DNA of 9,894 nucleotides from Candidatus Thorarchaeota archaeon SMTZ1-83 (GCA_001563325.1 LRSK01000021.1:1-9894); one strand, 5' to 3'; positions 1 to 7,960 are shown, counted from the stretch's first letter. A program made the numbers and translations. The notes: generated by a model from the sequence alone, not told the origin.

Positions 1-1068
1 GTGACCGCCGTTGAGGATGTCGTTTCTGCAAGTGGGGTCTTTGAGGTTGACGCACATGTTGGGTATTGGACTTCAGACTATGGAACCCGGCGCTACGTCA
101 GACTTCCAATCCCTGTCTATGGAGTACAACCCCTCGCGTGGCTTGAGAGCGCATTCTGGCTTTCCTATTTCACCAAGGACTCCACTCCAGCGGAATCACT
201 CACCCTCCTTGCATCCGACCCAACAAACATACTCTCATCCTTCAAGCCTGTGGACCATTACATAACGGAAGGCTGGCAGTATATCCCCGTCTATGGGGAC
301 CAAGTCACACTTGAACTTGAGGGAGAGAGCTGGACTAACATCAGCGATTGTACGATAGTTGATGTTCTTTCTGACAGCTATGAATCACAGTACGGAGGAA
401 GAACTTACTTCCCAGGTGAGTCAAGCGCCAGTTCCTTCCTCGCCGTTGACCTTGATTTCGTCCATTCATGCTTGAATACAACGAGAATAAGCAGCATCTA
501 CGTGAAGCTGAGGCCTGGCGCAAATCACACTCAGGCACTCATTGATCTTCACCAGATTGCTCCATTCAGTTTTGATGAGATTCAGTCCGCTGAGGGAATT
601 GTTAATCAAGCCTTGGAATCGAAAGCAGGTCAGTCGATCTATGGTGCATATACACTCAATGTGGTCTTCTCGCTTCTGTACCTGACTGTGGGGATTCTGA
701 TAGTGTCGATTGTACGATTTGGGAAACTGAGAAGACAATTCTCCATAATGCGAGCTCTGGGTTCTGACGGAAAGCCAATCATAACATCAGTCGTGATTGA
801 GTCGGCCACAGGCATAGCGATTGCGGCTCTTATAGGCGCCCTTGTGGGACTAATGTTGACCAGCTTTGTAATTCAATTGCCACTGGTGTATATGGGTAGT
901 ATGACTGAACTTTTATGGAACCGGCTTCCGGTGCACCTAGCTGTTCCTGTGGTACTGCTTACGGTGATTCTCGGAGCAGCGGTTCTCTTCACCATGGCGG
1001 CCACATACATAGTAGTCGTCAGGAACCTAAAGACCAACATTGCAGAAGAAATACAATACGTGGAATGA
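1..1068 (+). CDS. FtsX-like ABC permease, type B (5'-truncated by window edge)
   Basis: This is the C-terminal part of an ABC exporter permease of the FtsX/MacB/LolCE class; the gene begins upstream of the window and the first GTG codon is an internal valine. The visible 355 residues align with the last ~360 residues of the permease at 5070-7958. Shared landmarks are GQSIYGAY(T/S)LN at the start of the last three-helix block, the coupling segment FSIMRALGSDG (residues 247-257) and the ending NIAEEIQYVE. Residues 1-210 are the second outer domain, with sequons N113-I-S, N159-T-T and N175-H-T and cysteines C117 and C157. Membrane helices lie at about 212-238, 262-292 and 312-342. The ATPase gene follows after 6 bases, so the two are probably co-transcribed and partners. 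The family assignment is firm; the substrate is unknown. Confidence 0.9.
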   Translation: MTAVEDVVSASGVFEVDAHVGYWTSDYGTRRYVRLPIPVYGVQPLAWLESAFWLSYFTKDSTPAESLTLLASDPTNILSSFKPVDHYITEGWQYIPVYGDQVTLELEGESWTNISDCTIVDVLSDSYESQYGGRTYFPGESSASSFLAVDLDFVHSCLNTTRISSIYVKLRPGANHTQALIDLHQIAPFSFDEIQSAEGIVNQALESKAGQSIYGAYTLNVVFSLLYLTVGILIVSIVRFGKLRRQFSIMRALGSDGKPIITSVVIESATGIAIAALIGALVGLMLTSFVIQLPLVYMGSMTELLWNRLPVHLAVPVVLLTVILGAAVLFTMAATYIVVVRNLKTNIAEEIQYVE

Positions 1069-1074
1069 TGAAGA

Positions 1075-1911
1075 ATGGCTGAAGACTTGGAACAAATCGC
1101 TGAACAGCACAAGGTCGTTGTAAGAGACCTGATGAAAGTATATCGTAGGGGACAGAAGGAGGTCATTGCTCTGAGAGGGATTGATTTCGAGGTTGGGAAT
1201 GGAGAGTTCCTATCAATCGTGGGCCCCAGCGGCTCAGGGAAGTCGACTCTTCTGAAGATGCTTGGAGCTTTGGATCGACCCACGGCCGGGACTATTCTAT
1301 TCGATGGCAACAGTCTGACGCTTCTTGATGACAGAAGGTCCATGCTGTTCAGGCGTCAGAAGGTTGGATTTGTGTGGCAGACCGGAAACCTCGTACCTGG
1401 TCTTACTGCATTCAAGAACGTCACACTCCCGATGCGCTTGGCGGGGGCTCCCAAAGGTGCAGCAAACGAACGAGCAAGAATGCTGTTGGAGACGATGGGT
1501 CTTGCCGAAAGGATGACTCACAGACCGAATCAGCTCAGCGGTGGAGAAAACCAACGTGTCGCGATCTGTGTGGCCCTTGCCAACAAGCCCGAATTGCTTC
1601 TTGCGGATGAGGTGACAGGTGAGCTTGTCGTCAACGTCACGCACAACCCCCGCGTCGCAGAGTACGCTAATCGGGTCTTGCACATCAGAGACGGGCTGAT
1701 TGAAGGTCAGAGGCACACCCTCTACGGTGACATAACAGAGATTGACGCAAAAGGAAGGATGGTAATTCCTGAGACTGTCAGGAGACTTGCAGGTATTGGG
1801 AAGCGAGTTGTACTGAAGGTCACATCAGACGGCCTTCTTGTGAGCCCCCTTGCGGCAGAGGATCTAAACAATGACATTCCTGAAACGCAACTCGGAGCTT
1901 CTCAGCCCTGA
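1075..1911 (+). CDS. ABC transporter ATPase (LolD/MacB-type) with D-loop deletion and C-terminal AbrB-like domain
   Basis: This is the cytoplasmic ATPase expected to drive the FtsX-type permeases. Visible motifs are the A-loop Tyr23, Walker A GPSGSGKS (50-57), Q-loop Gln102, signature LSGGE (154-158), Walker B LLLADE (174-179, catalytic Glu179) and switch His190 in VTHNP. Asp178 to His190 is only 12 residues; in LolD-type ATPases it is about 34. The D-loop Asp and the helix and part of the strand after it are therefore absent, and the reading frame is kept. After the ATPase fold ends (HIRDG, 203-207), residues ~218-260 form an AbrB/SpoVT-like swapped-hairpin domain (EIDAKGRMVIPETVRRLAGI), normally a DNA-binding or dimerisation module. 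No strong RBS is seen before ATG 1075; the 6-base gap to the upstream permease suggests translational coupling. The protein may be catalytically impaired, or the gap may be a local assembly error. Confidence 0.88.
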   Translation: MAEDLEQIAEQHKVVVRDLMKVYRRGQKEVIALRGIDFEVGNGEFLSIVGPSGSGKSTLLKMLGALDRPTAGTILFDGNSLTLLDDRRSMLFRRQKVGFVWQTGNLVPGLTAFKNVTLPMRLAGAPKGAANERARMLLETMGLAERMTHRPNQLSGGENQRVAICVALANKPELLLADEVTGELVVNVTHNPRVAEYANRVLHIRDGLIEGQRHTLYGDITEIDAKGRMVIPETVRRLAGIGKRVVLKVTSDGLLVSPLAAEDLNNDIPETQLGASQP

Positions 1912-1931
1912 ACAAAGAGATGGCATTGGTC

Positions 1932-1935
1932 GGAG
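1932..1935 (+). promoter_or_regulatory. Ribosome binding site (GGAG) for the 85-aa membrane protein
   Basis: GGAG lies 8 bases before GTG 1944 and is the only Shine-Dalgarno-like match there. The frame has an in-frame TAG immediately before that GTG, so translation can only begin at 1944 or at the next codon, GTG 1947. The spacing favours 1944. Confidence 0.45.
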
Positions 1936-1943
1936 TAGACTAG

Positions 1944-2201
1944 GTGGTGGCAAAAACGAGTCAGAAAGGTTTCCCTTGGTCATTCTACGCAGTGATAGTC
2001 ACATTCGGCATCTTCTTCTTCAGCTTGAACGCATACATCCTGACGGTCTGGCTTTCCCATCCTCTCAGAAGTGACCTATGGCTCATCGGAGTTGCTGTTG
2101 GTCTTGTTGGCTTGCTGTATTCACTGCAAATGATTCGGGTCCATCAGAGTGAGAGAATCGAGGCAAGATATGATGAGTCGATATCATCACTGGAAGAGTA
2201 G
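1944..2201 (+). CDS. Small two-helix membrane protein, unknown function
   Basis: I do not recognise this 85-residue protein. It has a short polar basic N-terminus (VAKTSQKG), a strongly hydrophobic helix at about 13-37 rich in Phe and Ile, a brief SHPLRSD turn, a second helix at about 45-64, and a charged tail ending in acidic SSLEE. With both ends polar, a hairpin with both termini on the same, probably cytoplasmic, side is likely. It starts at GTG, 32 bases after the ATPase stop and on the same strand, and is followed by a promoter-like gap. It is therefore probably the last gene of the B1-ATPase transcript and could be a small accessory subunit of that exporter. That role is inferred from position only. 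Coding reality rests on its clean two-helix pattern, a GGAG site and placement in an otherwise empty stretch. Confidence 0.6.
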   Translation: MVAKTSQKGFPWSFYAVIVTFGIFFFSLNAYILTVWLSHPLRSDLWLIGVAVGLVGLLYSLQMIRVHQSERIEARYDESISSLEE

Positions 2202-2238
2202 GATTGGAGCCGCCTCCGAATATGCGTGATTAGTAACC

Positions 2239-2245
2239 TTTTATG
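2239..2245 (+). promoter_or_regulatory. Putative archaeal TATA box ahead of the A2-B2 permease pair
   Basis: TTTTATG, preceded by GTAACC, sits in the 153-base gap between the small membrane protein and the permease pair. Archaeal transcription normally starts 25-30 bases downstream, which would be at about 2266-2270. That leaves a 5' leader containing the AAGGAGGA sequence at 2280. The match to TTTAWATA is imperfect, so this is a candidate only. Confidence 0.4.
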
Positions 2246-2279
2246 AGACGTTCCATCGCGTGTTTCTTGCACTGCAGAG

Positions 2280-2287
2280 AAGGAGGA
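2280..2287 (+). promoter_or_regulatory. Orphan strong Shine-Dalgarno-like sequence (AAGGAGGA)
   Basis: AAGGAGGA is the best anti-SD match in the gap, but no ATG, GTG or TTG follows at a usable 5-10 base spacing. The next starts are GTG 2311, in another frame and 23 bases away, and ATG 2355, 67 bases away. A weaker GAGG at 2344-2347 lies 7 bases before ATG 2355. Either the strong site is coincidental or the start of the permease gene has changed by mutation or sequence error. Confidence 0.35.
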
Positions 2288-2354
2288 CCCCGAATCGACA
2301 CTCGTATCCAGTGATCATCCAGCGTATCACGCCGGCAGAAGGCGAGGCACCACT

Positions 2355-5069
2355 ATGCTATCTTTTCTCTTGATCTTGTCGATGATTACGGGAGTGATTG
2401 TGTACATCGATTCATACTCCTTGCGTAGCTGGTATGAGCTTACTGATATTGGGCCTCATGCAATGATTGCCCATGGCGAAGGAATCCAGAACTATGTCGA
2501 TGAGATAGAAGGTTTGGAACATGTGACCAAGGCCTCAGCGACTGAAGATGCTACGGCCTTTCTCCGGATGGACCAAAATGAAGTGTATCAAGGAGGAGGA
2601 CTCGCTCCCGACTTCATGATGACAGGGCGAAGTTATAGCTTGAGCAACGACTACATTTCGGATTTCCCATCCGTATTCAATCTCTTAGAAGGCCGATTTC
2701 CCGAAACAGAGCTAGAGATTGCCATTTCATTGAGTGTGGCGAACTCGGCTAATGTCTGGATAGGTGCGCAGATGAACTACTCCCATTTCCTGAATGGACC
2801 GAAAAGGCCTGTCTTTGTCGTGGGAGTATACCTACAGGACGTTGGAAGAAAGTCTATCGACTACTATTACGACTCTATCGGAGTAGTCCTTCCAAGCTTA
2901 CTGAATCCAGAGCAGATTGAGTATCGAGTCTATTTGGATGTTGAGAGAGATCTGGTTACGCCCCTTGACCCAGCAGGTTCGTTGAGTCGCCTTGACCAGG
3001 TAGAAGAGTCAATCTTTCGGCTGTACCCCGGCTATCCTGAAGAGCTCCGATATTCTGAGTTCTACGTTTCAAGTTACTTGGCTGATGGCATCGAGGACTA
3101 TGTTACTTGGCTGAATGAGCAAAGGCTTCACCAATTGGCAAGGGAGCAAGTCTTGCTTCTCCTAGCAATGATGTTATCGTTGCTCACGGTTCGTTACAAC
3201 TTTCGTGAGCGGGAGCAGGAAGTCAGATTCCTTCTATCAAGAGGAGCGTCCAGCTTCTACGCCAATCGAAGAGTGTATGTCGAGATAATCGGTCTCTCAC
3301 TAGTCGTAGTGCCTCTATCTCTTTGGCTGGGTGTGTTCTCCAGTAGAATTGGCCTTGCCTCGGTTGGCTTCCTAGAGCTTGAAGCTCTCAGTCTGACTAC
3401 TGGACCGCCGCTAATCTCGTTTGATGCCGTATTCATATCAGTGATTGCGGGTTTCGCAATTCCCAGCGTCGGCATCATTGCATACCACGGCTTGAAACCC
3501 AAAGAGGAAAAGGTCGAAGAGGGGCCGGGACGACTTGCCAAGCTAACAAGAGGTGTGCGGCTGGTCCGATGGGATCTGGCGATTGTGATGATATCCTTCC
3601 TATTCATGGCCGCACTCTACCTTGGTGGTTCTCAGTTGAGAGAGAACCCCTTTCTCATCACTGTTCAAGTCTTCCTGCCGATTCCTGTCTTCATTGGTAT
3701 CGCTAGTTTGGTTTCGAAGACAATGACTCGCTTGGCGAACCCACTTTCCGGGGCGTTCTCCAGATTTCTCGGAAAGGCCTCTGCTTCTATTGGAGCTCGA
3801 AAACTCAGTCGAAATACCTCGATGAGCGGCCCTTATGCCCTGACATTGGCCCTGGTATCCGTGCTGGTGATTAATTCGGTCGCAGTATCTGGAACAATGG
3901 CCCAGACTCAGCTCAACCACGCACGATTCGCAGTGGGTGCTGACGTCACATTCCGTCTTAGTCGCAGCATGGTGACTGAATGGTCAGGTTTTGCCGAGGA
4001 CGTGGATGTACATTGGATGGTCGAGAACGGGACTTTCGTCGCCGAAGGCATTCTTCGCCTTTCTGAGGGGAGTCAAAGCTCTGTCGTCTATATTGCAGTT
4101 TCACCTAGTGAGTATATGAAAGTAGGATATGATCACACTGGTGAACGACTCGAACAATCCTACATAGGTCAGTTGCTTGTGGAGCTGGCTACAAGTCCCA
4201 CAGGCGCGCTTATTTCAGAGGACATAGCGCAAGAATACGAACTCGGAGTGGGGGACACCCTAAGAGCATTCTCTCTTGGTACTGACGGCGACTCAGCCGA
4301 GTTCAACGTGGTCGGGATACTGCCTGCAGTTCCAGCTCCAATGATACCCATTGCCGGAAGTAGTTCGAGCCTTGGATCACGACGCGTACTCTTGAACCTA
4401 GACTACATGGCCACCAAGGTTGACCTCGTCGAATCGGCCACCTACTACTACTGTGTGAGAACTGTCGAGAACGCCGATGGCACAGTCATGGTTCAAGACT
4501 TATCGGAAACATGGGGTGCAGATCAGATAGCTCACGCAATAATCACTGCCTACTCCTGGGCAGGAATAGACCAGATAATGGATGAGTACTTCAAACAGCC
4601 TGCCTACCATATGGACAGAGCGATTGACTCTATCTTGGTTGTCTTGTCAGTCGCCCCTGTAATTGGGGCAACTCTTGTCTACGAGTCACATCTTGCAAGG
4701 ACAAGAAGAAGAGAGATTGCACTGTTGAAGAGTATGGGTGCCAAATGGAAAGACCTCCTGGCCACACACTTTGTTGAGATGGCTGCAATCGCGATTCTAG
4801 GAATCATGGTTCTCCTTCTCTTCGGTCCAGTATTCGTGGCAAATTCGCTTGAACTGTCGATTCTCGAGTATCGACTCTGGTCATATTCATTCCCAGTCCT
4901 GGTGCATCTAAGCATCTCTTGGACTCTGAGTATCACGATTGTTGCTGTCATCCTTTCCGTTGCAGTCTTTGGCTCAATCCTACTCTTCTCGCTCGTTCAG
5001 TCCTTTCGGCTGAAGGATGGCTTGGAGGCGCGCTGGACAGAAACGTCTCTACTGGAGGTGGCCGGCTGA
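2355..5069 (+). CDS. FtsX-like ABC permease, type A (904 aa, ten helices)
   Basis: Integral membrane subunit of an FtsX/MacB/LolCE-class ABC exporter with two FtsX units. Predicted helices: ~1-18; outer domain 19-260; 262-280, 308-328 and 355-376; a cytoplasmic linker; 405-424 and 433-453; 492-512; outer domain 513-755; then 756-776, 805-828 and 848-880. Coupling segments facing the ATPase are EVRFLLSRGAS (289-299) and REIALLKSMGA (786-796). The stop codon touches the next permease gene's start, so A2 and B2 are co-translated and probably pair as a heterodimer. The N-terminus is doubtful. ATG 2355 falls right at the first helix and leaves no cytoplasmic lead-in. The frame stays open to 2247 without a start codon and encodes a basic GRRRGTT just before the Met. 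GTG 2311 in another frame gives VIIQRIT, which resembles the usual lead-in, so a one-base slip near 2332 is possible. The outer domains have few sequons (N141, N558). Confidence 0.88.
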   Translation: MLSFLLILSMITGVIVYIDSYSLRSWYELTDIGPHAMIAHGEGIQNYVDEIEGLEHVTKASATEDATAFLRMDQNEVYQGGGLAPDFMMTGRSYSLSNDYISDFPSVFNLLEGRFPETELEIAISLSVANSANVWIGAQMNYSHFLNGPKRPVFVVGVYLQDVGRKSIDYYYDSIGVVLPSLLNPEQIEYRVYLDVERDLVTPLDPAGSLSRLDQVEESIFRLYPGYPEELRYSEFYVSSYLADGIEDYVTWLNEQRLHQLAREQVLLLLAMMLSLLTVRYNFREREQEVRFLLSRGASSFYANRRVYVEIIGLSLVVVPLSLWLGVFSSRIGLASVGFLELEALSLTTGPPLISFDAVFISVIAGFAIPSVGIIAYHGLKPKEEKVEEGPGRLAKLTRGVRLVRWDLAIVMISFLFMAALYLGGSQLRENPFLITVQVFLPIPVFIGIASLVSKTMTRLANPLSGAFSRFLGKASASIGARKLSRNTSMSGPYALTLALVSVLVINSVAVSGTMAQTQLNHARFAVGADVTFRLSRSMVTEWSGFAEDVDVHWMVENGTFVAEGILRLSEGSQSSVVYIAVSPSEYMKVGYDHTGERLEQSYIGQLLVELATSPTGALISEDIAQEYELGVGDTLRAFSLGTDGDSAEFNVVGILPAVPAPMIPIAGSSSSLGSRRVLLNLDYMATKVDLVESATYYYCVRTVENADGTVMVQDLSETWGADQIAHAIITAYSWAGIDQIMDEYFKQPAYHMDRAIDSILVVLSVAPVIGATLVYESHLARTRRREIALLKSMGAKWKDLLATHFVEMAAIAILGIMVLLLFGPVFVANSLELSILEYRLWSYSFPVLVHLSISWTLSITIVAVILSVAVFGSILLFSLVQSFRLKDGLEARWTETSLLEVAG
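5054..5060 (+). promoter_or_regulatory. Ribosome binding site (GGAGGTG) fixing a TTG start
   Basis: GGAGGTG, an extended anti-SD match, lies inside the last codons of the type A permease, 9 bases before TTG 5070. It supports TTG 5070 as the start of the type B permease, directly abutting the upstream TGA. This is the arrangement of a translationally coupled pair. Confidence 0.75.
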
Positions 5070-7958
5070 TTGTTCCTCTTCTCTAGGATTGCATCGCAGG
5101 CGCCGGAGGTACTAGTAACGCTCCTGATATTCTCACTCTCTTCAGGAGTACTCGGTGGGGTGCTTTTCTATCTTGACAGCGCAGGGCCCGATGTTATGGA
5201 TGAGATGTCCCAGGAAATACAGATCGATATGGAAGTCTATCTTCATGCAGCATTCTATGATCAGAACGAATCAACGCTTGCGGAGCTCCTGCAACTGATT
5301 GAAGAGCAAGAAGAAATCGAAAACTATGAGGCTGTAGGACTAGTCCAGGTTTATGACACCAGCGAACCAGACAGGTTTCTTCAGAGGAGCAATTGCCTTG
5401 GAATAGAGAGCTCGTTTCTGGATGAGTATCAAGACCTAGTAAGAATTGACTCTGGCAGCCTGCCCCTAAACGACAGTACGTGCTACGTACTGCGTGAGAG
5501 ATTCCTTGCAGAGGAGCTGCAAATAGGGGACAACTACACAATCTCTGTTCCGATCACTTCTGGTCCTGAAGTAGGGACCAGATTGAATCGGACCTTCAAC
5601 ATCGCCGGGACTTTCGATACAGACTTGCTGAAGGTCTCTGTCGGATACTCGGTGAGGGGCCTATGGGGTCGGCCAGAAACTAGGTATAAACAAGTCAATT
5701 CTCTCTTTGCAGTGACGACACGAAACGCTCTCTGGAACAGCTTTGGGAGTCTGAAGCATGATGGAGATAACAGCATTCATGACAGGATTTGGGTAAGATT
5801 TGACACGGACAGACTCGTCAGAGGAGACCCGCTGGAATCTGCTGCTACTCTGAAGACAATTGAGAATCGAGTAGAACAGAAGTCGCTTCCACTTGCCTCC
5901 ATAGAGAGATTCGAGCTGATTGATGTCCTATATGAGTACTCAACTTGGGCAACAAGCATGAGGGTCATAGCCCTCGCATTTACAATCCCCAGTCTGGTTA
6001 TGGCGGTGATGCTCGTACAGTACAACAGTGACCTCCTGGCCGACCAGCGGCGGAGAGATGTTGGTGCAATCAAGACAAGGGGCGCATCCGGTATCCAGGC
6101 ATTCTCTTGGATCCTGGGAGTCGTTCTCTTCACTGGTGTTGTCGGTAGTATAGGAGCAGTCCTGACAGGTGCAATTGCGGCCCTCCTCTCCGGAACCATT
6201 CGAGAGCTCATGGTCTTTGATCTGGCACAGTTGAGCTCATTCGAGCTGGTCCTCTGGCCTCAGTCAATTGTAGGACTCATCCTATTCTCTTTCATGCTCG
6301 GCATCGGTGTTGGAATCCCCATTGCGGTGAAAGCACTGCTCATGACTCCTGCAGAGGCACATGGGGTGTTGGAGCGAGAGGCTCTTGGCAAGGAGGAGAA
6401 AATGGCGAATCCGCTAGTACACGGTGGAGTTGTGGGGGTGTCAGGCGTGCTCCTGATTCCTCTGCTGTCCGTCTTGAGTGATGCAAGTCTGTCTGTCATG
6501 GGCTCCATGCTCTTTGCTGGTGCGTTTGTGACTCTACTCGCTGTGTTCACTATAGGGCTGACCCTTCTTCTTTCGCGCCCTGCGGCCGCGTTTAAGTCAA
6601 GGATACTAGGACAAATTCGCAGCCAGAGGCTCGTAGTTGGGCTGCAACTGATGGGTCGAACTGGCAGCGTGTTTAGACGAAGTGAATCGTATGCGGTGAT
6701 GTTCATAGCCATGGTGTTCACAGCTGGTGTTTTCTCATCACTGGCAGCCACAACAGGGAATAGCCATATGAAGGCCCTTTTTGAGTTCACGACAGGTGCA
6801 GACATCGTTGTGGATGTACAGCCTGGACTTGAGAATGTCACTTCAGAGCTCGTTGACGAGATAAGGAATCTTGAGGGTGTGACTCACGCGACTGGAATAC
6901 TGAGAGTCAGTGGACGCGCCCAGTTTTGGATGGACTGGGCAAACAGAATGTATCGAAGAAACGAATCTGTGACCTTCTACGGGGTAGATGGGAATGATTT
7001 CCAAGAATCAGCCTTCTTCATGCCCTACTTCACGTACTACAACACACCCGCTGCATCTTTGGGTCAAATCGACGATAACTACACTGGAGTCATAACTTCA
7101 TTCATGCCCATAATAGGTTATGATAGAAACTTCTTGCAGCAGAGCATTCCCCTCTACAACGACCAAATCACTCTTGAAATACGGGCACCGGATGCGAAAT
7201 ACTACATGAACCACACAATTATTGATGTCATGGCTGACAGTCCCGGTGGCTATCGCCCATCAACATATGGTGCTGCATCATTCCGTGCGAATACCTATCT
7301 GCCAGGGTATTCCGAAGACTATCTGTTTGTGTTGGTCAATCTCGCCTACCTTCAGGTGCTTGTGAACTCAACAAGACTCACAAGACTCTACGTTGACATC
7401 GAACCGAGCGCGAACTACACCAGAATCATGAACGAGATTGGCGGCCTGGCCCCCTATAGCTTCGCTTCCATCATATCGCCGCTCACAGACATCGACGCTA
7501 TTCTTGATACAAGGGCGGGACAATCCATCTATGGCGCATACTCATTAAACATACTCTTCTCGATAATCTACGTCACCGCTGGCATGACACTTGTAATGAC
7601 TGCCAAGGTAAGAAAGATGCGCAAGCACTTCTCTCTGCTGCGGGCGTTGGGGACCGAACAGAGTTCTATCATCCGATCGGTCACTATTGATGTCGCTATT
7701 GCGACTTTTCTAGGAATATGCATTGGCACCGGTGTCGGATACCTGCTGACCCTCATAGTTCTGGGAATACCAGTGACGTATCTGGGTCTCTCGGAACAGG
7801 TATCTTGGCAAGGTCTCCCCGTTAGTGTGGCAGTCCCCTTTGAGCTTATCTTGGGAATCATCATCATTTCGTTTGTGGTTTCAGTGATCGCCACGTACGT
7901 TGTGATGCAACGAGGTCTCAGCATTGACATAGCAGAGGACCTATCCGTTTCCGAGTGA
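5070..7958 (+). CDS. FtsX-like ABC permease, type B (962 aa, ten helices)
   Basis: Second permease of the A2-B2 pair, same class and layout as its neighbour. Helix ~14-36; outer domain 37-297; helices 298-318, 346-372 and 395-420; linker; 451-470 and 478-500; 541-562; outer domain 563-820; then 821-845, 870-898 and 920-946. Coupling segments are RRDVGAIKTRGAS (328-340) and FSLLRALGTEQ (854-864). Both outer domains start with a MacB-core-like helix-and-strand motif (LAELLQLIEEQEEIENYEAV; SELVDEIRNLEGV). All ten N-x-S/T sequons (N66, 134, 155, 173, 589, 631, 670, 714, 766, 782) fall in the two outer domains, which supports the topology. C109 and C138 could form a disulphide. TTG is the start, chosen for the GGAGGTG site and because it abuts the upstream stop. 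It is a clear paralogue of the truncated permease at 1-1068. The ATPase partner is presumably the one at 1075-1911 or one encoded elsewhere; the substrate is unknown. Confidence 0.93.
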   Translation: MFLFSRIASQAPEVLVTLLIFSLSSGVLGGVLFYLDSAGPDVMDEMSQEIQIDMEVYLHAAFYDQNESTLAELLQLIEEQEEIENYEAVGLVQVYDTSEPDRFLQRSNCLGIESSFLDEYQDLVRIDSGSLPLNDSTCYVLRERFLAEELQIGDNYTISVPITSGPEVGTRLNRTFNIAGTFDTDLLKVSVGYSVRGLWGRPETRYKQVNSLFAVTTRNALWNSFGSLKHDGDNSIHDRIWVRFDTDRLVRGDPLESAATLKTIENRVEQKSLPLASIERFELIDVLYEYSTWATSMRVIALAFTIPSLVMAVMLVQYNSDLLADQRRRDVGAIKTRGASGIQAFSWILGVVLFTGVVGSIGAVLTGAIAALLSGTIRELMVFDLAQLSSFELVLWPQSIVGLILFSFMLGIGVGIPIAVKALLMTPAEAHGVLEREALGKEEKMANPLVHGGVVGVSGVLLIPLLSVLSDASLSVMGSMLFAGAFVTLLAVFTIGLTLLLSRPAAAFKSRILGQIRSQRLVVGLQLMGRTGSVFRRSESYAVMFIAMVFTAGVFSSLAATTGNSHMKALFEFTTGADIVVDVQPGLENVTSELVDEIRNLEGVTHATGILRVSGRAQFWMDWANRMYRRNESVTFYGVDGNDFQESAFFMPYFTYYNTPAASLGQIDDNYTGVITSFMPIIGYDRNFLQQSIPLYNDQITLEIRAPDAKYYMNHTIIDVMADSPGGYRPSTYGAASFRANTYLPGYSEDYLFVLVNLAYLQVLVNSTRLTRLYVDIEPSANYTRIMNEIGGLAPYSFASIISPLTDIDAILDTRAGQSIYGAYSLNILFSIIYVTAGMTLVMTAKVRKMRKHFSLLRALGTEQSSIIRSVTIDVAIATFLGICIGTGVGYLLTLIVLGIPVTYLGLSEQVSWQGLPVSVAVPFELILGIIIISFVVSVIATYVVMQRGLSIDIAEDLSVSE

Positions 7959-7960
7959 GC

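Noticed and set aside
1871..2074. Frame of 67 aa overlapping the ATPase end and the small membrane protein
   Set aside because: It is polar and low in recognisable structure, overlaps two better candidates, and the competing frame at 1944 has clear membrane helices and a GGAG site.
2171..2189. TGATGA / TCATCA inverted repeat
   Set aside because: It has 6-base arms inside coding sequence, as expected by chance from repeated Asp/Glu/Ser codons.
2206..2217. GGAG-CCGC-CTCC hairpin just after the small membrane protein as a terminator
   Set aside because: The stem is only 4 bases (7 with a bulge) and no T run follows.
6260..6841. Long antisense frame (193 aa) opposite the type B permease, and similar ones at 873-1343 and 5777-6211
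   Set aside because: They lie opposite well-supported genes, have Ser/Thr/Pro/Arg-rich shadow-like composition and no recognisable domain or RBS.
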